Under the pieces are notes generated by a model. The model did not search any database, was not told where the DNA came from, and worked only from the letters and a program-made list of their open reading frames with translations. A stretch of 64,000 nucleotides of DNA from Streptomyces camelliae. Its GTDB lineage: Bacteria; Actinomycetota; Actinomycetes; Streptomycetales; Streptomycetaceae. Made by a program: the position numbers and the translations under genes. Shown here one piece after another: positions 22,984-31,449 of this stretch; within the stretch, counting starts at the first letter, position 1; each line of letters opens with the position of its first letter. The stretch lies in assembly GCF_027625935.1 (NCBI RefSeq), contig NZ_CP115300.1:1054001-1118000 (forward strand), in the 5' to 3' direction.

Positions 22984-25743
22984 GTGGTCCGTGCCCGGCA
23001 CATAGGGGTGACCGCCGCCGCGTTGCTCGCGGTGGCGGGGGCATCCCCAGGGGCGGCAGTCGCCCAAGGCCGACCACCGGCACATACGGCCGAGTCAGGG
23101 GCATCAAGTGAGGGCACGCTGCCACCGGGCTGGCGGATCGCCGGCGGTCGGTCGCAGGCGCAGCTGGTGTGGCGGTCGGACCGGCCGGTGCCGATGGGTG
23201 ATGCCAGGGTCGAATTCCGGTCGGGCGGGCGCCTGTTGGGAGTGCCGCAGCCGAGCGGGGACGGCCACAGCTTCCGGCTGCCGCTGGACGGGCAGCGCGC
23301 CGGCGATCTGCACGGACTGCAAGTCTGGTCCGGCGGACGGCGGTTGGACGCGCGCGGGACGACCGGGGACATGTCGGCGGCCGAGCCTCCCGCCCCGCTG
23401 CCCGCGAACCCCGTCGACCCGGGCAAGCCCGGCTCGTACCGGACCAGGACGGGCGAGTACAGCCTCAAGTCGGTGAAGCTGCCCGGTCTTTCGGTGCCGG
23501 TGGAGATGCGCGGGGTGGTCGTCGCCCCCGTGGGCGCGTCCGGCGAGCGGCCGCTCGCGCTGTTCCTGCACGGCCGCCACTACACCTGCTACCAGGGCAA
23601 GCAGATCAGCGGCGACTGGCCCTGCAAGACCGGCTGGAAGCCGGTGCCCAGCCACCGCGGCTATCTGCGCGACCAGCAACTCCTGGCATCCCAGGGCTAT
23701 GTGACCGTCTCGATCTCCGCGGGCGGCATCAACGGCCAGGACTTCGCGGCCGAGGACGGCGGCGCCCAGGCCCGCTCCTCGCTGGTGCGGCTGCACCTGG
23801 CCCGGTGGGCCGACTGGGCCGCGCACCCCGAGACCGCTCCGGCCGTCGTACGCCGGTCACCGCGCGCCGATCTGTCCCGGGTGCTGCTCGTCGGGCACTC
23901 GCGGGGCGGCGAGGGCGTCAACCGGGCGGCCCTGGACAGCCTCTACCCGCCGCCGGCCGACCAGGACGGCTATCACGGCCCGGTCCGCTGGTCCGTCCGC
24001 GGCATGGTGCTGATCGGTCCCACGGTCTTCGGTCAGAACCCGGTGCCCGACGTGCCGTCGGTGACGGTCCTGCCAGGCTGCGACGGTGACGTCTCCGACC
24101 TGCAGGGCGAGGTGTACGTCGACGGGACCCGCGCGGTCAGCGACGGCAGCGCGCTGCACAGCGCCGTGTACGTCATCGGCGCCGACCACAACTTCTTCAA
24201 CTCCGAGTGGACGCCCGGCAGGTCCGCGGCGCCCTCGGAGGACGACTTCTCCGACGACCCGCAGCACCCGGATCCTGTGTGCGGCAAGCGCGCGGCGACC
24301 CGGCTCACCGCCGACCAGCAGCACCGGGCCGGCTCGACGTACATCGCCGCAGCCGCGCGGCTGTTCCTGGCCGGTGACGACCGGGTACGGCCGCTGCTGG
24401 ACGGTTCCGGGAAACGGGCGCCATCGGCGGATCCGGCGCGCGTCCTGAGCCATGCGGTGGGGGCGCGCCGGGGTGCCGGGTTCCTGCCGGACGGCGGGGT
24501 GTCGGTGACCGGCGCCCGGCTGTGCGACGCGGTGAACCCCAGCCCGGGCAAGGCGTGTCTGGACGGGCGCGCGGCGGGCGCCTCGCCACACTTCGCGCAG
24601 TGGGAGACCGACCGGGAGGCGGGCCGGCACGCGATCGTGCTGCGCTGGGCGCGCACCGGTGCCCTTGCCCGGGTGAGCACCTCGCACCCGGTGTCGCTGA
24701 GGGGCTCCGAGGCGCTGGCGCTGCGGCTGTTCGTGCCGCCGAACTCCCGGAGCACCCAGCTGGATGTGTCCCTCACCGACACCGCCGGCCGGAAGGTGAC
24801 GCTGGGCCGGGTGCGGGCCGACGGACTGCCCGGCAGTGGGCGCACCGCGTCGTACTGGGCGCGCGAGTTCCGGGTGCCGCTGACCGCGGCGACGCGCGGG
24901 CGGTTCGCGCTCGGCTCGGTCAAGTCCCTTGAACTGACGTCGCGTTCGGCGACCGGGCAGGCCTGGCTGATGGACGCGTGGGGCTGGCGGCCCGGGACAC
25001 CGGCGGTGCGGGCGGCCGCGCTGCCCCGCGTGGACATCGGCCGGATGACGGTCGACGAGGGCGACTCGGGTGTGCGCACCTACCGCGTTCCGGTCCAGGT
25101 GACCGGCCACGGCAGCGGACAGGTCCGGGTGTACGTGGTCGACCCGGCCACCGGGACGGCGAAGGACCGGCTGGTGACGGTGCGTCCGGGCGGTCACGAC
25201 ATCGACGTACCGGTCGAGGTGAAGGGCAACACGCACTACGGCCCCGACGTGTCGCACGACGTCCTGGTCAAGGCGGTGCACGGGGCGGTCGTCGGCTCCT
25301 ACCGGGGCGGGATCACGGTCCACGACGACGATCCGGCGCCGACGATGACCGTCACACCGGTCGCCGACCGGGTCACCGAGGGGAAGTCCCTGACGTGGCG
25401 GCTGTCGCTGTCGCAGGCGGTGGACGTGGACATGAGCGCGATGTTCACCGCGGTGCCGCCCGGCACCGGTCCGGAGCTGTCCACGAAGGACGTCCCGGCG
25501 CGCTGGCTTCAGGAGACCGCCGGGGTGAAGCCCGATCCGGAGCGTCCGCTGTCAAAGGCCGGGATCTACCTGTGGATGGACGTCCCTGCGGGGAAGACGA
25601 GCGTGGACATCACCGTGCCCACGGTCGAGGACAAGGTGAAGGAACCGGCCGAGGCGGTGCGGTTCCAGCAGACCGACATGAACACCGATGAGCCGAAGGA
25701 CGGCGGGCTGGTGCTGACCGGGTCGGTGCTGGACGCGTCGTAG
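22984..25743 (+). CDS. Large secreted alpha/beta-hydrolase with C-terminal Calx-beta-like domains
   Basis: 919 residues from GTG at 22984, four bases after GAAGGAGGA. A signal peptide (VTAAALLAVAGASPGAAVAQ) marks export. The catalytic domain, about residues 150-500, shows LALFLHGRHYTCYQ (oxyanion region) and LLVGHSRGGEG, the GxSxG nucleophile elbow. GADHNFFNSEW supplies a likely catalytic His. After a jelly-roll-like region, residues about 690-910 contain Calx-beta-type segments (MTVDEGDSGVRTYRVPVQVT, DRVTEGKSLTWRLSLSQ). It probably cleaves an ester in an extracellular polymer, lipid or natural product; the substrate is unknown. Monocistronic and convergent with the PPOX gene. Confidence 0.8.
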   Translation: MVRARHIGVTAAALLAVAGASPGAAVAQGRPPAHTAESGASSEGTLPPGWRIAGGRSQAQLVWRSDRPVPMGDARVEFRSGGRLLGVPQPSGDGHSFRLPLDGQRAGDLHGLQVWSGGRRLDARGTTGDMSAAEPPAPLPANPVDPGKPGSYRTRTGEYSLKSVKLPGLSVPVEMRGVVVAPVGASGERPLALFLHGRHYTCYQGKQISGDWPCKTGWKPVPSHRGYLRDQQLLASQGYVTVSISAGGINGQDFAAEDGGAQARSSLVRLHLARWADWAAHPETAPAVVRRSPRADLSRVLLVGHSRGGEGVNRAALDSLYPPPADQDGYHGPVRWSVRGMVLIGPTVFGQNPVPDVPSVTVLPGCDGDVSDLQGEVYVDGTRAVSDGSALHSAVYVIGADHNFFNSEWTPGRSAAPSEDDFSDDPQHPDPVCGKRAATRLTADQQHRAGSTYIAAAARLFLAGDDRVRPLLDGSGKRAPSADPARVLSHAVGARRGAGFLPDGGVSVTGARLCDAVNPSPGKACLDGRAAGASPHFAQWETDREAGRHAIVLRWARTGALARVSTSHPVSLRGSEALALRLFVPPNSRSTQLDVSLTDTAGRKVTLGRVRADGLPGSGRTASYWAREFRVPLTAATRGRFALGSVKSLELTSRSATGQAWLMDAWGWRPGTPAVRAAALPRVDIGRMTVDEGDSGVRTYRVPVQVTGHGSGQVRVYVVDPATGTAKDRLVTVRPGGHDIDVPVEVKGNTHYGPDVSHDVLVKAVHGAVVGSYRGGITVHDDDPAPTMTVTPVADRVTEGKSLTWRLSLSQAVDVDMSAMFTAVPPGTGPELSTKDVPARWLQETAGVKPDPERPLSKAGIYLWMDVPAGKTSVDITVPTVEDKVKEPAEAVRFQQTDMNTDEPKDGGLVLTGSVLDAS

Positions 25744-25775
25744 CAGCCCCTCTGTCCGGGTGGCCCTCGCCGCGG

Positions 25776-26162
25776 TCAGTCCGTGAGGGTCACCCGGATC
25801 CCGACCGTGCCGTCCAGGCCGCGCCGCAGCCGGCTGCCGAGCAGGGTGAGGCGGCCGAGGATGCCGTATTTGCGGGTGATCAGGCCCCGGTAGCGGGCGG
25901 TGGTGGCCGCGTCGGCGATCGCGGCGGTGGCCGGCAGCTGGTCGCCGGTGGGGTTGCCGCGCAGGTCGCAGGGGCCGACGAGGATGTCGGGGCGGCGCCG
26001 GATCCGCTTGACCTTGAAACTGTCGGCGGCCGTCCAGACCCCGAGGGTGTCCCCGTCCCGGACCACCCACACCGGGGTGGCGACCGGGGTGCCGTTCTTG
26101 CGATAGCTGGTCACCAGCAGATATTTGCCGGAGCCGAGCCGGTCCAGCCGTGTGTCGTCCAT
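25776..26162 (-). CDS. PPOX-class F420-dependent oxidoreductase (split beta-barrel)
   Basis: 128 residues. The sequence KYLLVTSYRKNGTPVATPVW, LGVWTAADSFKVKRIRRRP and VGPCDLRGNP follows the pyridoxamine-phosphate-oxidase-like flavin/F420 binding barrel. Actinobacterial members commonly use F420 to reduce or oxidise small substrates. It begins 10 bp downstream of the aminotransferase stop on the same strand, so the two are probably co-transcribed. Exact reaction unknown. Confidence 0.85.
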   Translation of the reverse strand: MDDTRLDRLGSGKYLLVTSYRKNGTPVATPVWVVRDGDTLGVWTAADSFKVKRIRRRPDILVGPCDLRGNPTGDQLPATAAIADAATTARYRGLITRKYGILGRLTLLGSRLRRGLDGTVGIRVTLTD

Positions 26163-26172
26163 GCCCGGCAGT

Positions 26173-27363
26173 CTAGGAGCCCGCTCGGAACAGAGCCGCC
26201 GCCATCCTCCGGACGCCCTCGGTGAGGATCTCCGGCGAGGTCGCCAGGTTCAGCCGTACGTGCCCCGCGCCGCCAGTGCCGAACGGCAGACCGGAGTTGA
26301 CGGCGACCCGGCCGCGGTCCAGGAAGACCTGCGCGGGATCGTCGCCGAGGCCGAGGGCACGGCAGTCGAGCCAGGCCAGATAGGTGGCCTCGGCCGGGTG
26401 GAGGCGGAGCGCGGGCAGGTGCTCGGCGAGGAGGGCGGCGAGCAGACGCCGGTTGGTGTCGAGGCCGGTCAGCAGGGCGTCCAGCCAGCCGGTGCCGTCG
26501 CGCAGGGCGGCCGTGTGGGCGATGACGCCGAGGTGGCTGGGGCCGTGGCTGACCTCCTCGGGCATCCGGTCGAGGTCGGCGGCCGCCTTCGGTCCGGCGA
26601 GGGCGAGGGCGGCCTTGAGGCCGGCCAGGTTCCAGCCCTTGGAGGCGGACATCAGGGACAGGCCGCGCTCGGCGCCGGGCACGCTCAGATACGGCACGAA
26701 GGGCACGCCAGGGGCGACGAGCGGGGCGTGGATCTCGTCCGCGACGACCCGGACGCCGTACCGCTCGGCGAGGGCTGCGACGGCGGCCAGCTCCTGCGCG
26801 GTGTGGACGGTGCCGGTGGGGTTGTGCGGGCTGCACAGCAGGAAGGCGGCGCGGCCGGTGGCGGCGGTCGCCGCCCGGAACGTGTCCTCCAGGGCGGCCG
26901 GATCGAGGCGCAGCCCGGCACCGAGCGGGGCCTCGACCACCTTGCGGTCCATGTGGCCGATGAACTGGAAGAACGGCGGGTACACCGGCGGATTGACGAT
27001 CACCGGATCGCCGGGCCCGGTGACCAGTTTGATCATCTCGACCACACCGAGCATCACGTCCGGGACGATCGCGGTGCGCTCGATCGCGATCCCGTCCCAG
27101 CCCCAGCGGTCGGCGGCGAACGCGGCCAGCGCCTCGGCGTAGGCGGTGCCGGCGGGGTACCCGGTGTCGCCGAGGGCGAGCGCGTCGGTGACGGCACGGA
27201 CCACCGGTTCGGCGAGGGGGACGTCCATCTCGGCCACCCACAGCGGCAGCACGTCCTCGGGATAGGTGCGCCACTTCATGCTCGTACGGCGGCGCAGCCG
27301 CTCCAGGTCGAGGGCGCGCAGCGGGTCCGGACAGGCAGAGGATTCGTGCGGGGTGCCGGTCAT
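26173..27363 (-). CDS. MalY/PatB-type PLP aminotransferase / C-S lyase
   Basis: 396 residues from ATG at 27363. Typical fold type I features: [20 protein letters not shown] at the N-terminus, the cofactor-binding [20 protein letters not shown] and the Schiff-base Lys in [14 protein letters not shown]. The closest named families are MalY and PatB/CsdB-like cystathionine or cysteine-conjugate C-S lyases, with aminotransferase activity possible. The open frame extends 21 codons upstream but with no better start. Followed at 10 bp by the PPOX gene. Confidence 0.88.
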   Translation of the reverse strand: MTGTPHESSACPDPLRALDLERLRRRTSMKWRTYPEDVLPLWVAEMDVPLAEPVVRAVTDALALGDTGYPAGTAYAEALAAFAADRWGWDGIAIERTAIVPDVMLGVVEMIKLVTGPGDPVIVNPPVYPPFFQFIGHMDRKVVEAPLGAGLRLDPAALEDTFRAATAATGRAAFLLCSPHNPTGTVHTAQELAAVAALAERYGVRVVADEIHAPLVAPGVPFVPYLSVPGAERGLSLMSASKGWNLAGLKAALALAGPKAAADLDRMPEEVSHGPSHLGVIAHTAALRDGTGWLDALLTGLDTNRRLLAALLAEHLPALRLHPAEATYLAWLDCRALGLGDDPAQVFLDRGRVAVNSGLPFGTGGAGHVRLNLATSPEILTEGVRRMAAALFRAGS

Positions 27364-27537
27364 GGGCTCACGATAGGCGGCCGAGGCGGGGGGAGGGAAC
27401 GGCGGAAGACCGGGGATGCCCGGCAATGATCAACTCGTGCGTCCCGATTGCGTCTTGAGCGGTGTGAACGCGCCGCTCGTCCGGTCTTTCTCCAGCCTCT
27501 CGTCCCGCTCTTCTCAGGCATCCAGGAGCTGACCCAC

Positions 27538-28162
27538 GTGACCGGCAACCCGGCAGCCACCGACGACGCGGCCGAGTCGCTGCGCAGCCGCATCGGCACC
27601 AGTCAGCCGCACACCGCCCGGATCTGGAACTACTGGCTCGGCGGCAAGGACAACTACGAGGCCGACCGCGCGGCCGGCGATCGGATGCGCCAACTGCACC
27701 CGGGCATCGGGGAGTACGCGCGCGCCGACCGGCTCTTCCCTGGCCGTGCCGTGCGCCGTCTGGTCGCCGAGGCGGGCATCCGGCAGTTCCTGGACCCTGG
27801 ACTTCAGCGAGCCGGTGGCGCTGATCCTGCTCGGCGTGGTCATCTTCATCGGCGATGGCGGAGGATCCGTACGGTCTGGTACGGCAGTTGACCGACCGGC
27901 TGCCGTCGGCAGCCATCTGATGCTGTCGCACACGATCACCAGCCCGTCGATGCCGGACGTGGACGAGGCGGTGAAATTCTGGAACGAGAACGGCACCCCG
28001 AAGCTGGCCCAGCGCACGCCCGAGGCCGTGGCCTGGTTCTTCGACGGCCTCGACCTGCTGGAACCGGGTGTGGTGTCGTGCTCGCGCTGGCGCCCGGAGC
28101 ACCCGCACGGGGCCGTGCCGGAGGAGGTCGCCATGTACGGCGGGGTGGCCCGCAAGGGCTGA
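27538..28162 (+). pseudogene. Degraded SAM-dependent methyltransferase (PF04672-type)
   Basis: The N-terminus is intact: PHTARIWNYWLGGKDNYEAD is diagnostic of this Streptomyces methyltransferase family. At FLD (27793-27795) the reading jumps to LDFSEPVALILLGVV in another frame, skipping the SAM-binding core (roughly 80 residues by family expectation); the join shows tandem CCTGGAC copies (27789-27802). Further on, AEDPYGLVRQLTDRLPS sits in a different frame again, and the end (FDGLDLLEPGVVSCSRWRPE) returns. Without the cofactor core it cannot work. Confidence 0.88.
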
Positions 28163-28420
28163 GCCGGCGCCGGAACGCGGTGGCGGCCGTACAGCCGGGC
28201 GTGGTTGCCGGGCGACCCTACGCCCGGGTGTGTTGCCGGGACGTGCGCCCTGGGCGGGGCTGCGGTGGCGGTGGATCGTCCCTCACCCGCAGGGCGGCGC
28301 CGATTCCGCTGAACGCCAGGGCCGTGACTCCCGTATGGGAGTGCGGCCCCCCGATGAGCCGGGGGTCTCGCGCTGCCGGTACGGGCGGCGCGCGTTCGGG
28401 TTCGGCTTCGGGAGCCATGC

Positions 28421-29827
28421 ATGCGGCACGCACGACGACGCATCGTCCGGCGAGTGACACGCCTGGCGGCGGTCGGCGGACTCCTTCTGGGGGGCGCGAT
28501 GGTCACCCAGGCGGCCATGGCGAGCGAGACACCTCCGGCCGCCGTGAGAGCGCTGGCCGCCCCCACCGGTACCGGGGACACCGGCGCCGCGCTGGTGGCG
28601 CGGCTCGGCACGGCACGTACGGCGGGCAGCTGGATCGGCGCCGACGGGCGGCCGGTGGTGGCGGTGACCGACGACGCGGCGGCACGGGCGGTGCGCGGCG
28701 CGGGGGTCGTGGCCAAGGTCGTCGCGCACAGCATGGACGAGCTCAAGTCGGCCACGGCCGCGCTGCGTTCGGCACCTCGGGTGGCGGGCACCGCGTGGGC
28801 GGTGGACTACCGGACCAACCGGGTCATGGTGAGCGCGGACAGCACGGTCTCCCGGGACGACTGGTCCCGGATGAGCCATCTGACCGCGAAAATAGGCGAC
28901 TTCGTGCGGATGGAGCGTACGAAGGGCACCTTCACCACACGGCTGAACGGCGCCCAGCCGATCCTGTCGACCGGCGGCCGCTGCTCGGCGGGGTTCAACG
29001 TGACCGACGGGCAGAGCGCCTTCATCCTCACCGCCGGGCACTGCGGTCCGGCCGGATCCACCTGGTTCGCCGACAGCCAGGGCAACCAGCAGCTGGGGCA
29101 GACGGTGAGCAGCACCTTCCCCGGCAACGACTTCTCGCTCGTGAAGTACGCCTCCGGCACGGCCGGTGACGGCGCGGACGTCGTCGCGATCGGCGGCGGC
29201 AACGGGGTGCGGATCACGGGGGCGGCCGATGCGCAGGTGGGGCAGCGGGTGTTCCGCAGCGGCAGCACCAGCGGTCTGCACGACGGGACGGTCACCGCGC
29301 TGAACGCCACCGTCAACTACCCCGAGGGCACGGTCACCGGGCTCATCCAGACGAATGTGTGTGCCGAGCCGGGCGACAGCGGCGGCCCGCTGTTCTCCGA
29401 CGGCATCGCGCTCGGTGTCACCTCGGGCGGCAGCGGGGACTGCACGGCGGGCGGGACGACGTTCTTCCAGCCGGTCACGAAGGCCATGACGGCGCTGAAC
29501 GTCAAGCTCATCGTGTCGGCCCAGAGCGCCGCCGCCCAGAACGCCCGGAACGCCCAGAACTCCGGCGGCACCGCCCAGAGCACCGCTCCCTCCCCCGCGG
29601 CCACGCAGGCGGCGATCGCGCCGAGCGCGGTCTCGCCGGGCTCGGCGGCACCGGTGTCCGGCGGCCCGAACGAAACGCTGCTGGCCCGGCTGACGGACAC
29701 CCGGAACATCGGTCCGGGGCTGCTGGTCATCGCGGGCAGTCTGATCGCGCTCGTCGCCACCCGGTACATCCGGGCCGAGCAGGACCGCAAGGCCTATCAG
29801 CGGTACTACTCGGCGACCTGGGGCTGA
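28421..29827 (+). CDS. S1-family (streptogrisin-like) serine protease with C-terminal membrane anchor
   Basis: 468 residues with an N-terminal signal, a pro-region (about 40-180) and a chymotrypsin-fold domain starting STGGRCSAGFNVTDG. The triad is complete: His207 in LTAGHC, Asp237 in NDFSLV, Ser320 in GDSGGP. After the protease, an Ala/Asn/Ser-rich linker (residues about 370-425) leads to a hydrophobic helix, GLLVIAGSLIALVATRYI, and a short basic tail. Secreted streptogrisins normally lack that helix, so this enzyme is likely tethered to the outer face of the membrane. A strong hairpin ends the gene. Confidence 0.92.
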   Translation: MRHARRRIVRRVTRLAAVGGLLLGGAMVTQAAMASETPPAAVRALAAPTGTGDTGAALVARLGTARTAGSWIGADGRPVVAVTDDAAARAVRGAGVVAKVVAHSMDELKSATAALRSAPRVAGTAWAVDYRTNRVMVSADSTVSRDDWSRMSHLTAKIGDFVRMERTKGTFTTRLNGAQPILSTGGRCSAGFNVTDGQSAFILTAGHCGPAGSTWFADSQGNQQLGQTVSSTFPGNDFSLVKYASGTAGDGADVVAIGGGNGVRITGAADAQVGQRVFRSGSTSGLHDGTVTALNATVNYPEGTVTGLIQTNVCAEPGDSGGPLFSDGIALGVTSGGSGDCTAGGTTFFQPVTKAMTALNVKLIVSAQSAAAQNARNAQNSGGTAQSTAPSPAATQAAIAPSAVSPGSAAPVSGGPNETLLARLTDTRNIGPGLLVIAGSLIALVATRYIRAEQDRKAYQRYYSATWG

Positions 29828-29854
29828 CGCGACGGCGGTTGCGGCGGTACGGCA

Positions 29855-29882
29855 AGGGCACCCGTGCGGTCACGGGTGCCCT
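29855..29882 (+). terminator. Intrinsic-type hairpin after the S1 protease
   Basis: AGGGCACCCGTG (29855-29866) and CACGGGTGCCCT (29871-29882) form a perfect 12-bp stem with a 4-base loop, 28 bp after the stop codon. It also faces the end of the small minus-strand gene and could act in both directions. Confidence 0.8.
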
Positions 29883-29913
29883 GGAGGTTACGGCGCGGTC
29901 CGCGCGAGGCCGG

Positions 29914-30087
29914 TCAGGCCGCTCGCTGCGATCGCGGGGCCGCGGCGGCCCACTCCATCACGAGGCGCTGGTACTGCGCGCGCTGCTCGGTGGTCAGTGT
30001 CCCGCCCGACCGGCGCCACAGGGCCCTGATCTCCTCGTTGACCTCCGCGGCCGATCGCTCGGGGGCGGCTTCAACAGTGGTGGACAT
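29914..30087 (-). CDS. Small hypothetical protein
   Basis: 57 residues from ATG at 30087 (MSTTVEAAPERSAAEVNEEI); an ATG three codons up (MLHSM) or further upstream is possible. It continues with helical RALWRRSGGTLTTEQRAQYQ and RLVMEWAAA. No membrane segment or recognised domain; composition suggests a small two-helix cytoplasmic protein. The ribosome-binding site is poor, leaving the start open. Its real status rests on codon bias and position between two terminator/promoter regions. Confidence 0.55.
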   Translation of the reverse strand: MSTTVEAAPERSAAEVNEEIRALWRRSGGTLTTEQRAQYQRLVMEWAAAAPRSQRAA

Positions 30088-30199
30088 GCTGTGAAGCATA
30101 TGCCGATCGGCGTGAAGGCGCTGTGAGTAAGTACACCCGATACGGACATTTCGGACCGTGTTACTCATCACGTCGATCTGTCAATCCGCGTACGGGAGT

Positions 30200-31345
30200 T
30201 CACACTCTCCCCTCACCCAGCACGAGCACCTGGATCGCCAGTACGGCGGCGCCACGCGCCCAGTCGTGGAAGTCGGAGACCTTCGTCTCCAGGTCCACGA
30301 CATCGGCGAGCGGATGCCGATGGGCGCGGACGGTCTCGTGGACCGCGGCCCCGGCCACATCCATCAGTCCGACCCCCTCACCGGCGAGCAGGATCTTCTG
30401 CGGCAGGGCGAAGTTGGCGATCTGGGCGACCAGGGCACCGAGCGCACGGGCGGCCTCGCCGACGACCCGGGCGGCCATGGGCTCGCCCGCGGCGGCACCG
30501 GCGAGGATCTCCGCGTAGGAGGTGTCGCGGCCGGTCGCGGCGCGGATCTGGTACTCGATGCTCGGAATGGTGAGCAAGGACACGGCGCTGCCGCGCACGC
30601 CGTCCGGGGTGAGCGGGCCGTACGGGTCGATGATCCAGTGCCGGCCGGGGCCGCGGCCCTCCTCCGCGAACGGCACGCGCCGGCCGCCGAGCACCAGTCC
30701 GTAGCCGATGCCGGCGCCGATGGTCAGCAGCGCGAAGCGGTCGAGGCCACGGCCCGCGCCGAACCAGGTCTCGGCCTCGGTCAGGGCGGCGACGTCGTTC
30801 TCCACGATGACCGGCAGCCCGGTGCGGTCCCGGACCAGTGCGGCGAGCGGCACGCCCTGCCAGCCGAGGAACGGCGACTCCTCGACCACCGCGCGCTCCC
30901 GCACCAGACCGCCGACGCCGATCCCGATACCGGCCACGGCGGGGCGCCCCTCGGCGAGCTCGGCGGACAGTGCGGCGACCACGTCGGCGACGGCGGCCGG
31001 GTCGTGCGTGGTCAGCGGCCGGTCCAGGCGGGCCGTGACCTCACTGCGCAGCGTGGTGACGACGCCGTAGACCATGTCGCCGGTGACCTTGAAGCCGAGG
31101 AAGGAGCGGGCGTCGGCCACCACCCGGAGCGGCTGCGAAGGACGACCCTGACGCGCCTGGGTCGCGCCCGTCTCGGGGGACTCCACCAGCAGCCCGGACT
31201 CGATCAGCGGCTTGGTCAGCCGGGTGAGACTGCCCTGGGAGAGCCCGAGACGCCGGGCCAGCTCAGTGCGCGACAGCGGACCATGTACGAGCACCTCGAT
31301 CGCCACGGAGCGCTCCGCCGGGCTCAGCGGCAGCCAGCTCGTCAT
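30200..31345 (-). CDS. ROK-family transcriptional regulator
   Basis: 381 residues from ATG at 31345, five bases after AGGAGGA; a GTG 15 bp upstream would swallow that site. The winged helix (LSRTELARRLGLSQGSLTRL) is followed by the ROK sugar-kinase fold (VAGIGIGVGGLV, LPVIVENDVAALTEAE, LTIGAGIGYGLVLGG). As in the other ROK protein in this window, the CxCG zinc motif is missing (GRHWIIDPYGPLTPDG instead). The gene is divergent from the Gfo/Idh/MocA gene with a palindrome in between, so it probably controls that dehydrogenase in response to a sugar. Confidence 0.9.
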   Translation of the reverse strand: MTSWLPLSPAERSVAIEVLVHGPLSRTELARRLGLSQGSLTRLTKPLIESGLLVESPETGATQARQGRPSQPLRVVADARSFLGFKVTGDMVYGVVTTLRSEVTARLDRPLTTHDPAAVADVVAALSAELAEGRPAVAGIGIGVGGLVRERAVVEESPFLGWQGVPLAALVRDRTGLPVIVENDVAALTEAETWFGAGRGLDRFALLTIGAGIGYGLVLGGRRVPFAEEGRGPGRHWIIDPYGPLTPDGVRGSAVSLLTIPSIEYQIRAATGRDTSYAEILAGAAAGEPMAARVVGEAARALGALVAQIANFALPQKILLAGEGVGLMDVAGAAVHETVRAHRHPLADVVDLETKVSDFHDWARGAAVLAIQVLVLGEGRV

Positions 31346-31367
31346 TTTCTTCCTCCTCACAAGTAAC

Positions 31368-31379
31368 TAGGACATCCTA
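31368..31379. promoter_or_regulatory. Operator-like palindrome between ROK and Gfo/Idh/MocA genes
   Basis: TAGGA-CA-TCCTA is a near-perfect inverted repeat. On the minus strand it contains TAGGAT, a good -10 for the ROK gene. On the plus strand TTGACG at 31419-31424 is a likely -35 for the divergent dehydrogenase, whose message would be almost leaderless. Confidence 0.6.
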
Positions 31380-31449
31380 TTGCGCACAGAGCATGCCGCA
31401 GAAGCTTCCATCCGCCTCTTGACGGGCAGATTCTTCCGCAACAAAAGTA

